Numbered from the stretch's first letter, positions 53,214 through 62,783 are shown. The stretch is 64,000 bases of DNA from Microbacterium laevaniformans (GCF_016907555.1 NZ_JAFBCE010000001.1:2480001-2544000), one strand, 5' to 3'. Numbers and translations: made by a program. Notes: a model not told the origin generated them from the letters alone.

Positions 53214-56042
53214 GTGCGGCTCACCTACTTCGGCGGACCGGCGTGGGATGCCGGGCCTCTTCCGGCGCGCGGTCGCGGGCAGGAGAGCCTGCTGTTCCGT
53301 CTCGCGGTCGATGCGGGCGCCGCGGTGTCCGTGCGAGCACTGGCGGACGACCTCTGGCCGGTCGATGCACCCGACGATCCGCGCGCCGCGGTGCAGTCCC
53401 TCGTCTCGCGTCTGCGCCGCGCCCTCGGCTCGGCGACGATCGAGGCGGTGTCCGGCGGCTACCGTCTGACGCTCGGCCGGGAAGAGATCGACCTGACCCG
53501 CTTCCAGGACCTCGTGGCGGCGGCCCGCCGTGAGGATGACCCCGAACGAGCCGCGGCGCTGGCGCGCAACGCGCTCGATCTCTGGACGGCGGACCCCTGG
53601 GTGCCGGACGACTTCGACTGGGCGCGGCGCGATCTGCTCGAAGACCGCGCGCACGCGCAGCGGATCGCGGGTCCGCACGGCGCGCCCACGGTGGGGGCTG
53701 TGGACGACACACGCATTCCGGCAGCGTTGACGCCTCTGATCGGGCGAGCCGACGAGATCGCCCTCGCCGAGGCTCAGCTGACCGATGAGCGGCTGCTCAC
53801 CCTGATCGGTCCCGGCGGTGCGGGAAAGACAACTCTCGCACTGGAGCTCGCCCGCCGTCACGCGCCCGCGGTGTTCGTCGAGCTGGCACCGGCCGACGCG
53901 GGGGGCGTGTGGGATGCCGTCGCCACCGCTCTCGGTCGCGGCGTCCGCCTTTCCGAGAGCACTGTCGGGCAGGCCCAGGGCTCCCGCGAGCGTGCCCTCG
54001 CCGCCCTCGCCGGCCGGCCCCTGCTGCTCGTGCTCGACAACGCCGAGCACGTCGTGAGCGACGCCGCCCAGGTGGCGACCGATGCTTTGCGGGTGGCACC
54101 GGCGCTGCGACTGCTGGCTACGAGCCGCGAACCGCTGGGCGTTCCTGGCGAGGCGTTCGTCACGGTGGGATCGCTGCCGGAGGGCGATGCCGTGGCCTTG
54201 CTGGCCGCGCGCATCCGCGCCGCCCGCGGGCACGCGCCGGACGCCGGCGAGACGGAGGCCGTCGCCCGCATCGCACGGCGCCTGGACGGTCTGCCGCTGG
54301 CACTCGAGCTCGCCGGGGCGAAGGCACGGGTGCTGTCGATCGCCGAGATCGAGGACGGCCTCGCGGATCGATTCGCGCTTCTGGACCGAGGACCGCGCAC
54401 GGCGGAGCCGCGGCACCAGACACTGCGGGCTGTCATCGACTGGAGCTGGAGCCTGCTCGACGACGCGCAGCGGGACGCGCTGCTCGCGTTGGCCGTCTTC
54501 CCCGACGGCATCTCCTCCGCGGACCTGGCCGAGGTCACGGCGGCGTTCGGGCTTCCCGAGACGGCGATCGACGACCTCGTCGAGCGTTCACTCGTGCAGC
54601 GCTCCCGCGGCCGCTACCGCCTGCTGGAGACCGTGCGCGAGTACGGACTGGACGCGCTCCACCGATCGGGCAGGCTGGAGGACGCTCGCGGACGCCAGGC
54701 CGCCGTGATGGCGCAGCTCGCACTCGCGCAGGACCGGGCGCTGCGGACCCCGGCCGCCCGGCCGGCCATCGCCTGGTTCGACGCGAACGAGGAGAACCTC
54801 GCTGCCGCGACCCGCTTCTCCGTCGGTCACGGCGAACTCGAGGTGCGTCTGGCGCGGGCGCAGCTGTGGATCTGGCAGTTGCGCGAGCGGTTCGATCTGC
54901 TGACGTCCGTTCTGAACGCGACCGCGACCCCCGCCGACGCCCTCGCCAGCGAGGCGGATGTCGTGGTGGCGGCCATGGCGATGCTGATGCGCACGATGCT
55001 CGATCCGACGACCACGCACCTGTCCACGCAGAGCGTAGCGCGCATCGCCGCGGCCGCGCAGAGGTACGACTCGGAGCTCGCGGCCGTCCTCCCCGTCGTC
55101 CTGCGCGGGGCACTGCGCGCCCGCCAGGACCGGCGCGGAGACGAACCGTGGTCGACGTACCTGCGGCTGGATGAGAGCGATCTGACGGACGGCCCCGCCT
55201 GGAGCCGGGCGTTCGCTGCGGTCATGAACGCGGCCACCGCGCAGAACAACGGTGACATCGAGGGGCTCGGCGACGCCAGCGGCCGCGCGCTGGATGCCTT
55301 CCGGCACCTCGGCGATGCGTGGGGCACGGCTCTGGCCAGCCAGATGCGATCGGAGTGGCTCATGCTGCAGGGGCGCCTGGAGGAGTCGCTGCGCATCGCG
55401 GACGAGTCGACGCAGGCGCTCGAGGGTCTGACGTCGGTCAGCGATCTGCTGCAGCAGCAGGCGCTCTCCGTGTCGATCCTGCTCCGTCTCGGTCGCGAGA
55501 GCGAGGCCCGGCAGCGCGTCGACCAGATGCTCGCCCGCGCGCGGGCCGACGGCTCCGAACGAGCCGTCGCCCAGGCCGCCGCGACGGCAGCCGCGCTCGA
55601 GCTGGTGCGCGGCGACGGCGCCGCCGCCCTGCGCGAGCTGGAGCGTGCCGGCAGCCTCGAACAGCAGCAGGCACTGGCGGGCTTTCCCGCACAGGTCGCC
55701 GCGTGGCAGGAGAGCAAGCGCGCGCTCGCGCTGCTGCTCACCGGAGACGCGGCGGGGGCCGCGGACGCCCTGCGACGGGCCGCGCCGGTCGCCGTCCGCA
55801 CGGGCGATCAACCGATCATGTCGGACGTCGCGGTCGCTTTCGCCCGCTGGTTCCTGGCCGCGGATCGCCTGAGCGATGCGGCGGCGGCACTCGCCGAGGC
55901 CGACCGGCTGCGGGGGCGCGCCGACCTCAGCGACCCGATCGCCCTGCCCGTGCGCGATGCGGTGAGCGCCGCCGGACGGGATGCCGCGGCATCCGATCCG
56001 GCGGAGCTCACCGCACTGGTCGATCGTCTGGACGGGCGCTAG
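53214..56042 (+). CDS. AfsR/SARP-like regulator: winged helix, short BTAD, NB-ARC ATPase, helical repeats
   Basis: 942 aa. Residues 1-85 form an OmpR-type winged helix (VSVRALADDLWPVDAPDDPR; GGYRLTL). The bacterial transcriptional activation domain is cut to about 70 residues, where SARPs have about 150. A STAND ATPase follows with Walker A GPGGAGKTT at 199-207, LLLVLDNAEHV (Walker B), ATSREPLG (sensor) and RLDGLPLALELAGAKA. The last 400 residues are TPR-like helices. It should act as a signal-gated activator. It converges with the DrrAB-type exporter with 4 bp overlap. Confidence 0.9.
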   Translation: MRLTYFGGPAWDAGPLPARGRGQESLLFRLAVDAGAAVSVRALADDLWPVDAPDDPRAAVQSLVSRLRRALGSATIEAVSGGYRLTLGREEIDLTRFQDLVAAARREDDPERAAALARNALDLWTADPWVPDDFDWARRDLLEDRAHAQRIAGPHGAPTVGAVDDTRIPAALTPLIGRADEIALAEAQLTDERLLTLIGPGGAGKTTLALELARRHAPAVFVELAPADAGGVWDAVATALGRGVRLSESTVGQAQGSRERALAALAGRPLLLVLDNAEHVVSDAAQVATDALRVAPALRLLATSREPLGVPGEAFVTVGSLPEGDAVALLAARIRAARGHAPDAGETEAVARIARRLDGLPLALELAGAKARVLSIAEIEDGLADRFALLDRGPRTAEPRHQTLRAVIDWSWSLLDDAQRDALLALAVFPDGISSADLAEVTAAFGLPETAIDDLVERSLVQRSRGRYRLLETVREYGLDALHRSGRLEDARGRQAAVMAQLALAQDRALRTPAARPAIAWFDANEENLAAATRFSVGHGELEVRLARAQLWIWQLRERFDLLTSVLNATATPADALASEADVVVAAMAMLMRTMLDPTTTHLSTQSVARIAAAAQRYDSELAAVLPVVLRGALRARQDRRGDEPWSTYLRLDESDLTDGPAWSRAFAAVMNAATAQNNGDIEGLGDASGRALDAFRHLGDAWGTALASQMRSEWLMLQGRLEESLRIADESTQALEGLTSVSDLLQQQALSVSILLRLGRESEARQRVDQMLARARADGSERAVAQAAATAAALELVRGDGAAALRELERAGSLEQQQALAGFPAQVAAWQESKRALALLLTGDAAGAADALRRAAPVAVRTGDQPIMSDVAVAFARWFLAADRLSDAAAALAEADRLRGRADLSDPIALPVRDAVSAAGRDAAASDPAELTALVDRLDGR

Positions 56043-56878
56043 GCCTTCCGCATGTACGCCCGCACCGTGAGCGGCGCGAAGACGAGGACGATGACGGCGG
56101 CGCCCAAGAGCGAGGCCCAGAAGTCCCCTGCGATGACCCCCGCGTTCGCGAGATCGCGCACCGCGGTCACGAGGTGAGAGATCGGGTTCACACTCGCGAA
56201 CCAGGCGAGCGGTGCGGGCAGCGAGTCGATCGGCACGTACGCGTTCGACAGGAACGTGAGCGGGAACAGGATGAGCATCGAGATGCCCTGGACGCTGGAT
56301 GCCGTGCGAGCGATGACGCCGAAGAACGCGAAGATCCAGCTGATGGCCCACGAGCAGGCGATGACGAGCAGTCCGGCCGCGAGGACCGCGCCGAAGCCCC
56401 CGGCCGGGTGGTAGCCCATGAGGAAGCCGACGACGAACGTGATGGAGGTCGCGATCGCATAACGCAGGGTGTCGGCCAGCAGCGCGCCCGACAGCGGAGC
56501 GATGCGTGCGATCGGCAGCGACCGGAAGCGGTCGAACACACCCTTGTCCATGTCTTCGCGCAACTGCGTGCCGGTCACGACCGAGGTCGTGATGACGGTC
56601 TGCACGAGGATGCCCGGAATCAACGCCGGAAGGTAGCTCTCGACGTTTCCGGCGATCGCGCCGCCGAAGATGTACGCGAACATCAGCGTGAAGATGATCG
56701 GCTGCACCGTCACATCGACGAGCTGCTCGGGCGTGCGACGGATCTTCACCAGCCCGCGATACGCCATCGTCAGCGTGTTCTCGACGGTCTGGCGCAGGCT
56801 CGTGCGGTTGGAGAGCCGGCGCTCGGATGCCGGGGTGATGGGCGTCAGATCGGTGCGGGTCGGGGCGATGGCGCTCAT
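56039..56878 (-). CDS. Daunorubicin-resistance-type ABC permease (DrrB family)
   Basis: 279 aa, six predicted membrane segments. VDVTVQPIIFTLMFAYIFGG is the DrrB signature and REDMDKGVFDRFRSLPIAR the conserved cytosolic loop. It overlaps the ATPase gene by 4 bp, forming a drug exporter. Substrate unknown. Confidence 0.93.
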   Translation of the reverse strand: MSAIAPTRTDLTPITPASERRLSNRTSLRQTVENTLTMAYRGLVKIRRTPEQLVDVTVQPIIFTLMFAYIFGGAIAGNVESYLPALIPGILVQTVITTSVVTGTQLREDMDKGVFDRFRSLPIARIAPLSGALLADTLRYAIATSITFVVGFLMGYHPAGGFGAVLAAGLLVIACSWAISWIFAFFGVIARTASSVQGISMLILFPLTFLSNAYVPIDSLPAPLAWFASVNPISHLVTAVRDLANAGVIAGDFWASLLGAAVIVLVFAPLTVRAYMRKA

Positions 56879-57888
56879 GCGTGGACCTCCTCTGAGGCGG
56901 CGTCGGCAGACGCGGAGTCGGTGGCCGCGGCATCCGCCGGTCGGCCGGTGATGGTCAGGAACACCTCATCGAGCGTCGGCTTCTGCACGCTCATCTCGGT
57001 CAGGTGGATGCCGGCCTCGCGCAGGGTGATCAGCAGATCGGTGACACGGTCGGGGTCGGACATCGGCGCGGTGATGCGCGCCGCCTCGGGCGAGAGGGTG
57101 CCGCGCACCCCCAGCACCTGCGCGATCGCGCGCAGGGCGTCATCCACGTCGGCGGGATCGGACATCCGCAGGATCAGCGACGACGTGCCCACCGAGGCCT
57201 TGAGGTCGTCGGCCGTGCCCTCGGCGACCACGCGGCCGTGATCGATGACGGCGATGCGGTCGGCGAGCTGATCCGCCTCATCGAGGTACTGCGTCGTGAG
57301 CAGCACGGTGGAGCCGGTCGCGACGAGCTCGCGGATCGTGTCCCACATCTGCCCGCGCGTGCGCGGGTCGAGACCCGTGGTGGGTTCGTCGAGGAAGATG
57401 AGCGGAGGCTGGGCCAGAAGCGATGCGGCGAGATCCAGTCGACGCCGCATGCCGCCCGAGAACTTCTTCAAGGGCCGCCGCGCGGCATCCGTCAAGGAGA
57501 AGCGCTCGAGGAGGTCCTCGGCCTTGCGCTTCGCCTCGCTGCGCGTCAGGCCCAGGAGCCGACCGAAGATCATCAGGTTCTCCGTCGCCGACAGCGTCTC
57601 ATCGACCGACGCGAACTGCCCGGTGACGCCGATCAGCTGACGGACGACGTTCGGCTCCCGCGAGACGTCGTGGCCGAAGATCTCGGCGCGACCGGCGTCG
57701 GGACGCATCAGCGTCGCGAGCATGTTGATGGTGGTGGTCTTGCCGGCCCCGTTCGGACCGAGCACGCCGTAGACCGTGCCGGCATCGACGGCCAGGTCGA
57801 CGCCGTCGACAGCGCGGTTGTCGCCGAAGACCTTCACGAGGCCCTCCGCGCGCACCGCGAGGGTGGATGGTGAGGTGGAAGTGGTCAT
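56875..57888 (-). CDS. Daunorubicin-resistance-type ABC ATPase (DrrA family)
   Basis: 337 aa. Walker A GPNGAGKTTT, signature KFSGGMRRRLDLAASLLA and Walker B LIFLDEPTTGLDPRTR are intact, followed by the DrrA C-terminal regulatory domain ending in PTLDEVFLTITGR. ATG 57888 has CACAGT 7 nt upstream. It drives the DrrB-type permease encoded next. Confidence 0.95.
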   Translation of the reverse strand: MTTSTSPSTLAVRAEGLVKVFGDNRAVDGVDLAVDAGTVYGVLGPNGAGKTTTINMLATLMRPDAGRAEIFGHDVSREPNVVRQLIGVTGQFASVDETLSATENLMIFGRLLGLTRSEAKRKAEDLLERFSLTDAARRPLKKFSGGMRRRLDLAASLLAQPPLIFLDEPTTGLDPRTRGQMWDTIRELVATGSTVLLTTQYLDEADQLADRIAVIDHGRVVAEGTADDLKASVGTSSLILRMSDPADVDDALRAIAQVLGVRGTLSPEAARITAPMSDPDRVTDLLITLREAGIHLTEMSVQKPTLDEVFLTITGRPADAAATDSASADAASEEVHA

Positions 57889-57990
57889 GGCATCCACTGT
57901 GCGCCGGGCGCACTGTCGCACCCCTGTCACGCGGGCGACGGGGCTGTCACCGTGCTGTCACGGCGGGTCTGCGGGTGACACACTCGAGGG

Positions 57991-58557
57991 ATGAGCCTGC
58001 ACATCACCGACGACCCGGCCGCCGACACCCTGCTCACCGAGAACCCGCTGGCGCTGCTGATCGGCATGCTCCTCGACCAGCAGGTGGCCATGGAGACGGC
58101 GTTCAGCGGTCCGTTGAAGATCCAGGAGCGCATCGGCGCCGTGGATGCCGCGACCATCGCCGGCTACGACCCCGACGCGCTCGTCGCCGCCTTCCAGCAG
58201 TCGCCGGCGGTGCACCGCTACCCCGGCTCGATGGCCGGTCGGGTGCAGACCCTCTGCCAGACGCTCGAGAAGGAGTGGGGCGGGGATGCCGCGGCTCTGT
58301 GGACCGAAGGCGACCCCGACGGGCCGACCGTGTTGAAGCGGTTGAAAGCCCTCCCCGGCTTCGGCGAGCAGAAGGCCAAGATCTTCCTCGCCCTGCTCGG
58401 CAAGCAGTACGGCTTCACCGGCGCCGGCTGGCGCGAGGCCGCGGGCGCCTACGGCGAAGACGGCTCCTACCGCTCGGTGGCCGACATCGTCTCCCCCGCG
58501 TCGCTGGCCAAGGTGCGCGAGTTCAAGAAGGCGGCGAAGGCCGCGGCGAAGGGCTGA
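57991..58557 (+). CDS. HhH-GPD-type base-excision repair protein
   Basis: 188 aa. The helix-hairpin-helix is at LKRLKALPGFGEQKAKIFLA; the preceding block LALLIGMLLDQQVAMETAFS is typical of the short actinobacterial HhH-GPD family. The invariant catalytic Asp of true glycosylases is not obvious, so activity is uncertain. ATG at 57991 with CACACT 6 nt upstream. It is divergent from the exporter and convergent with a GNAT gene. Confidence 0.88.
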   Translation: MSLHITDDPAADTLLTENPLALLIGMLLDQQVAMETAFSGPLKIQERIGAVDAATIAGYDPDALVAAFQQSPAVHRYPGSMAGRVQTLCQTLEKEWGGDAAALWTEGDPDGPTVLKRLKALPGFGEQKAKIFLALLGKQYGFTGAGWREAAGAYGEDGSYRSVADIVSPASLAKVREFKKAAKAAAKG

Positions 58558-58567
58558 CGGCCGGCGA

Positions 58568-58659
58568 GGCGCGTTTCCACTCCTCGCTGCGCTCGTCGCT
58601 CAACGACCGGAAGTTGCGCTCTCACCGGTCGTCGAGCGAGCGCGGCGAGTCGAAACGCC
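58568..58659. repeat. Imperfect inverted repeat of the GTTTCGACTCGCT...CAACGACCGG type
   Basis: The left arm (58568-58610) ends CGCTCAACGACCGG; the right arm (58625-58659) begins CCGGTCGTCGAGCG and ends GAGTCGAAACGCC. It fills the gap between the convergent HhH-GPD and GNAT genes and probably terminates both. A half copy (GCGTTTCGACTCGCTCGGGC) lies at about 27548-27567 between two other convergent genes. Confidence 0.75.
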
Positions 58660-58672
58660 CCGACCCGCGACG

Positions 58673-59398
58673 TCAGCCCTGCACGAACAGGTAGCCGCGC
58701 TCGTCGTCGAAACCACCGATGACGAGGCCGCGACCGTAGTGCGACAGCATCTCCTCGCGCACGCGCAGACGCCACGCCGCGGCCTCGGCCGCATCGGTGC
58801 GACGCAGAGACTCGATGTCCTCGGGGATCTGGACGGTCGCGACGACGTCCGCGGCATCCGGCTCACGCACCGGAGCCGACGCGAGCGCCCACGCGACCAG
58901 GAGGCGGTCGCTGTCGACACCCTGGCCGTTCTGGTCGAGTTCGGCGCCGTCGTAGGCCGAGCCGTACTGGTCGACGAGGTACTCCACGAAACGCACGCCG
59001 ATCGTCTTGGCGTTGAAGTGGGCGTTGCGGCGCACAAGCGGGTCGAAGGTCCAGGTGACCGTGCCGATGTCGCGGGCGATCGCCCACTGGCGCTGCTGCT
59101 GCTTGAGCAGGCGTCCGAACCCGCGACGCTGGTACTCCGGCAGTACGCCCGTGACGTGGGAGTGCATGGCGTGCTGCTCCGGCGGGGAGAAGAACGCGAC
59201 GGAGGCGCCGACGATGCGGTCGCCGTCGTACAGGCCGACCACGTAGTTGCCCGAGTACTGCAGCGCGCGCATGAGCGGCGCGGGCATGGGGTCGCGTCCG
59301 CCCCAGATCTCCACGATCACCCGATGGGCGGCGAAGATCTCGTCGAGCGTGTCGAGGTCGCGGATACTGAGGGTGGACTCGGATGCGCCGGATGCCAT
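58673..59398 (-). CDS. GNAT-family N-acetyltransferase (COG3375 type)
   Basis: 241 aa. The acetyl-CoA binding loop is GVLPEYQRRGFGRLLKQQQR, preceded by VGLYDGDRIVGASVAFFSP and followed by TWTFDPLVRRNAHFNAKTIGV, typical of the COG3375 acetyltransferases. Substrate unknown. ATG 59398 is supported by the leaderless -10 box TACCGT; the longer frame crosses the repeat element and is rejected. Confidence 0.9.
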   Translation of the reverse strand: MASGASESTLSIRDLDTLDEIFAAHRVIVEIWGGRDPMPAPLMRALQYSGNYVVGLYDGDRIVGASVAFFSPPEQHAMHSHVTGVLPEYQRRGFGRLLKQQQRQWAIARDIGTVTWTFDPLVRRNAHFNAKTIGVRFVEYLVDQYGSAYDGAELDQNGQGVDSDRLLVAWALASAPVREPDAADVVATVQIPEDIESLRRTDAAEAAAWRLRVREEMLSHYGRGLVIGGFDDERGYLFVQG

Positions 59399-59404
59399 GC
59401 CTCC

Positions 59405-59410
59405 ACGGTA
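59405..59410 (-). promoter_or_regulatory. -10 box TACCGT of a leaderless promoter (GNAT)
   Basis: TACCGT on the minus strand is 6 nt before the ATG at 59398. Confidence 0.5.
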
Positions 59411-59443
59411 GCCGCTCTCTCGCGCTCCGCCGCGTGCCCCTGG

Positions 59444-59516
59444 CCGCGAGACACGCGCGGCGCACCGAAACACCGGTGCACAACGCGTGTCTCGGTGCGT
59501 GGACGGTGTCTCGCGG
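59444..59516. repeat. Nested inverted-repeat element 3' of glyS
   Basis: CCGCGAGACAC (59444-59454) pairs with GTGTCTCGCGG (59506-59516); the overlapping CGAGACACGCG (59447-59457) pairs alternatively with CGCGTGTCTCG (59484-59494). GCACCG/CGGTGC adds an inner stem. The word GAGACAC thus has competing partners, so two exclusive folds are possible. It lies between glyS and the GNAT gene. Confidence 0.75.
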
Positions 59517-59554
59517 ACCCGAGACGCGGCGCGGCGGCGCGGGGCGGCGCGCGC

Positions 59555-59579
59555 GGGGCGGGGCGGGGCGGATCGGGGG
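59555..59579 (+). other. G-quadruplex-forming sequence
   Basis: Four tracts of at least four G (GGGGCGGGGCGGGG, then GGGGG) lie within 25 bp on the top strand, 10 bp beyond the glyS stop. The message of glyS is the C-rich strand, so any quadruplex would form in DNA of the non-transcribed strand or its complement. Confidence 0.6.
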
Positions 59580-59589
59580 ATGCCGAGGC

Positions 59590-60978
59590 TCAGGCGCCCC
59601 GCAGGCGCGAGCCGAGGTAGCCCACGAGCTCGTCGAGCGCGATGCGCTCCTGCGCCATCGTGTCGCGATCGCGCACGGTCACGGCGCGGTCGTCGAGCGA
59701 ATCGAAGTCGACGGTGACGCAGAACGGGGTGCCGATCTCGTCCTGACGGCGGTAGCGACGGCCGATGGCGCCGGCGTCGTCGAAGTCGACGTTCCACCCC
59801 TGTGCCCGCAGATCGTCGGCGACCTCGCGTGCCAGCGGCGACAGGCGCTCGTTGCGCGACAGTGGCAGCACGGCCACCTTGACGGGCGCCAGGCGCGGGT
59901 CCAGCGCCAGCACCGTACGGGTGTCGGTGCCGCCCTTGGCGTTGGGCACCTCCTCCTCGCGATACGCGTCGACGAGGAAGGCCATCATGGCGCGGGTGAG
60001 GCCGAAGGACGGCTCGATGACGAAGGGCGTGTACTTCTCACCCGAGGCTTGGTCGAAGAAGGTGAGCGACTGGCCCGACGCGTCGGAGTGGCTCTTCAGG
60101 TCGTAGTCGGTGCGGTTGGCGACACCCATCAGCTCGCCCCACTCCTTGCCGGGGAAGCCGAAGCGGTACTCCACGTCGATCGTGCCGGCGGAGTAGTGCG
60201 CGCGGTCCTCCTCGGGAACGTCGAACCGCTTCATGTTCGCCGGGTCGACGCCCAGGTCGACGAACCAGTTCCAGCACGCCTCCACCCAGTGCTCGAACCA
60301 CTCCTGCGCCTCGGCGGGCGGTGTGAAGTACTCGATCTCCATCTGCTCGAACTCGCGGGTGCGGAAGATGAAGTTGCCGGGGGTGATCTCGTTGCGGAAG
60401 GCCTTGCCGACCTGGCCCACACCGAACGGGGGCTTGCGGCGCGAGGCGGTGAGCACGTTCGAGAAGTTCACGAAGATGCCCTGCGCGGTCTCGGGGCGCA
60501 GGAAGTACAGACCCGACTCGTCATCCACGACGCCCAGGTAGGTCTTCACCAGCCCGGAGAACGCCTTCGGCTCGGTGTACTGGCCCTTGGTGCCGCAATT
60601 GGGGCAGGGGATGTCGGCGAGGCCGTTCTCCGCCGGGCGGCCCTTGCGCGCCTCGAAGTCCTCGATGAGGTTGTCGGCGCGGAAGCGCTTGTGGCAGTGC
60701 AGGCATTCGACGAGGGGGTCGGTGAAGGTCGCAACGTGGCCGGAGGCCTCCCAGACGCGCTTGGGCAGGATGATGCTCGAGTCGAGGCCGACCATGTCGG
60801 CGCGTCCCCGCACGAACGTCTGCCACCACTGGCGACGGATGTTCTCCTTCAGCTCCGTGCCGAGGGGGCCGTAGTCCCAGGCCGACCGCGATCCGCCGTA
60901 GATCTCCCCGGCCTGGAAGACGAAACCCCGGTGACGGGCGAGGGCGATGACTTTGTCGAGGCGGGACTGCTCGGCCAC
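59590..60978 (-). CDS. glyS: Glycyl-tRNA synthetase (alpha2 type)
   Basis: 462 aa, full length for the dimeric bacterial/eukaryotic-like GlyRS. Class II motifs: [53 protein letters not shown] zinc-binding pair is visible in ECLHCHKRF and PCPNCGTKG. It charges tRNA-Gly. GTG at 60978 is chosen from the normal N-terminus ([20 protein letters not shown]) with GGAG 9 nt upstream. A -10 box TAGAAT lies at about 61047-61052. Confidence 0.97.
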   Translation of the reverse strand: MAEQSRLDKVIALARHRGFVFQAGEIYGGSRSAWDYGPLGTELKENIRRQWWQTFVRGRADMVGLDSSIILPKRVWEASGHVATFTDPLVECLHCHKRFRADNLIEDFEARKGRPAENGLADIPCPNCGTKGQYTEPKAFSGLVKTYLGVVDDESGLYFLRPETAQGIFVNFSNVLTASRRKPPFGVGQVGKAFRNEITPGNFIFRTREFEQMEIEYFTPPAEAQEWFEHWVEACWNWFVDLGVDPANMKRFDVPEEDRAHYSAGTIDVEYRFGFPGKEWGELMGVANRTDYDLKSHSDASGQSLTFFDQASGEKYTPFVIEPSFGLTRAMMAFLVDAYREEEVPNAKGGTDTRTVLALDPRLAPVKVAVLPLSRNERLSPLAREVADDLRAQGWNVDFDDAGAIGRRYRRQDEIGTPFCVTVDFDSLDDRAVTVRDRDTMAQERIALDELVGYLGSRLRGA

Positions 60979-61089
60979 AGGTGGCTCCAATGGTCGTGTC
61001 GCGAATGCGAAAAGGGTGTGGATGCCGACAGTTCCGGCATCCGTCGATTCTAGTCTTCCGCCGCTGCGGCTTCCCGGCCGGCCCGTGAC

Positions 61090-61095
61090 TAACGT
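61090..61095 (+). promoter_or_regulatory. -10 box TAACGT of a leaderless promoter (fusion gene)
   Basis: TAACGT ends 7 nt before the GTG at 61103. Confidence 0.5.
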
Positions 61096-61102
61096 GGAGC
61101 GG

Positions 61103-62671
61103 GTGAGCGCAGACCGCGAGATCCAGCACGTCATCGTCCCCGGGCGTCACCACCTGCTGACGAGGTTCCAGGCGGCCTACCTCGGCGAACTGCTCGCCGG
61201 CCGCGGGCGCGACGAGAACGGTGAGCCGATCGCGGTCGCCGCCGACGCGGTCGTCGTCTGGGCGGTCACGAGCGCGAACCACTCCGCGACGCGCCGCAAC
61301 CCGTTCCCGGGACATCGGCGGGAGGCGGCGATCGAGATCCTCGCGCACGTCGGGCGGATGCCGTCGATCGTCGTGCCCGTCGTCGACGTCGCACCGACGC
61401 CCCGGTTCGCCGAGATCACCCTCAAGCAGATCGGGTATGCGACCGCACAGGGGGTGATCCCCGCGCCCGAGACGGCGATCATCGCCACCTCGACGCCGCA
61501 GGTCGCCGACATGTACCGCGGCCTGGGGTATCGCATCGCGCCGATGGAGCGCGACCATTCCGACGCGCCGCGCACGCCCTGGCAGCTGCTGGACGATCTG
61601 ATGGCCGGCTCGGATGGCTGGCGCGCAGACGCGCACGCGGCGAGCCTCGACATCGTCGACCGTTACGGCCTGGCGGCGCAGGCGCGCGAGATCGCGGCCG
61701 ACCCCGTCATCGGCGACGAGGGCGGGCTCACCCAGACGCGCGACTACCGCACCTATAGCCGCGCGTTCGAGGATGCCGCGGAGCGCAAGTGGGCCGAGGC
61801 GCGCCCCTGGATCGTGCCCGGCCGCATCGTCGACCTGGGCTGCGCGACGGGGGCGATGCTCGAGCTGGCATCGCAGGAGCCGGCCCTGGCCGAGTCTGAC
61901 CTGATCGGCGTGGAGATCGCCCCCGAACTGTTCGCAGCCTGCGAGCACAAGAAGTCCGAGGGCGCGTTCGCGAACCCGAACACGTTCTTCTACCGCCGCA
62001 ACATCCTCGCCGGACGCCTCTTTCCCGCGCGCAGCATCGCAACGACCCTCAGCTTCGCGCTGACGCACGAGATCTACTCCTACGGCGACGGGATGCCGTC
62101 GCTTCAGGCCTTCGCGTCGGCGATCGCCGACCATACCGTGCCCGGTGGCGTGTGGATCAACTCCGATGTCTGCGGACCGGCCGATCCCGATCGCATCGTG
62201 CGGCTGCGGATGCAGGACGGCGACGTCACGACGCCCGCGCGCGAGCTGACGGGATCCAACGACGAGGTCGCGGCATCCCTCGACGCGCTGCCGGTGGGCA
62301 GCCGGGTCGCCCAGTTCGCTCAGGACTTCCGCGCGCTCAGCGGCGCTGCGTGGGAGTACGAGGTGCGCGACGAGCGGACGATCGAGCTGCGTCTGGCGGA
62401 TGCCATGGAGTTCCTCGAGACCGTCTCGTACACCCGCAACTGGCTGTCGGAGATGCACGAGCAGTTCTGCGCGCTGTCGTGGGCCGACTGGCGCGAGCTG
62501 GTCGCATCGGTCGGGCTCGAGATCGACGAGCGCTCGGGGCCCTGGCGCAACGACTGGCTCGTGGAGAATCGGTTCGCGCCCGCGGCATCCCTTCTCGGGC
62601 TCGACGACGAGCCGCTGGACTGGCCCGACACGCACATGCTGCTCGTCGCGCGCCGCCCGCTCGACGGCTGA
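61103..62671 (+). CDS. Fusion of NMNAT-like nucleotidylyltransferase and class I SAM methyltransferase
   Basis: 522 aa. Residues 5-170 follow the NadM-type NMN adenylyltransferase pattern: [14 protein letters not shown] at the nucleotide-binding position, [19 protein letters not shown] (compare the family's AQxxHTxxNPFTxGER), [17 protein letters not shown] and a final [10 protein letters not shown]. The catalytic HxGH is altered, so transferase activity is uncertain. Residues 240-522 form a methyltransferase: motif [10 protein letters not shown] (243-251), acidic GVEIAPE, later [14 protein letters not shown] start is fixed by the -10 box. The neighbour is an NrtR-type regulator, suggesting NAD or a modified nucleotide as theme. 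Not a family I can name. Confidence 0.75.
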   Translation: MSADREIQHVIVPGRHHLLTRFQAAYLGELLAGRGRDENGEPIAVAADAVVVWAVTSANHSATRRNPFPGHRREAAIEILAHVGRMPSIVVPVVDVAPTPRFAEITLKQIGYATAQGVIPAPETAIIATSTPQVADMYRGLGYRIAPMERDHSDAPRTPWQLLDDLMAGSDGWRADAHAASLDIVDRYGLAAQAREIAADPVIGDEGGLTQTRDYRTYSRAFEDAAERKWAEARPWIVPGRIVDLGCATGAMLELASQEPALAESDLIGVEIAPELFAACEHKKSEGAFANPNTFFYRRNILAGRLFPARSIATTLSFALTHEIYSYGDGMPSLQAFASAIADHTVPGGVWINSDVCGPADPDRIVRLRMQDGDVTTPARELTGSNDEVAASLDALPVGSRVAQFAQDFRALSGAAWEYEVRDERTIELRLADAMEFLETVSYTRNWLSEMHEQFCALSWADWRELVASVGLEIDERSGPWRNDWLVENRFAPAASLLGLDDEPLDWPDTHMLLVARRPLDG

Positions 62672-62703
62672 GGCGCGCCGGGCGGGCGGGTCGTCCGCGT
62701 CGT

Positions 62704-62783
62704 GGATTCGGATCAGGTCAACAGAATCGGATGCCGCGCGCGGCGGCATCCGCATCCGCTCGCATCCTCCGAATCCGTTGACC
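62704..62783. repeat. Nested inverted-repeat element between convergent genes
   Basis: Forward words GGATTCGGAT (62704) and GAATCGGATGC (62725) are followed by reverse words GCATCCGCATCC (62747) and TCCGAATCC (62768); GGTCAAC (62716) pairs with GTTGACC (62777-62783). A perfect inner hairpin GGATGCCGC/GCGGCATCC spans 62729-62751. It separates the methyltransferase fusion from the Nudix regulator and may terminate both. Confidence 0.7.
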
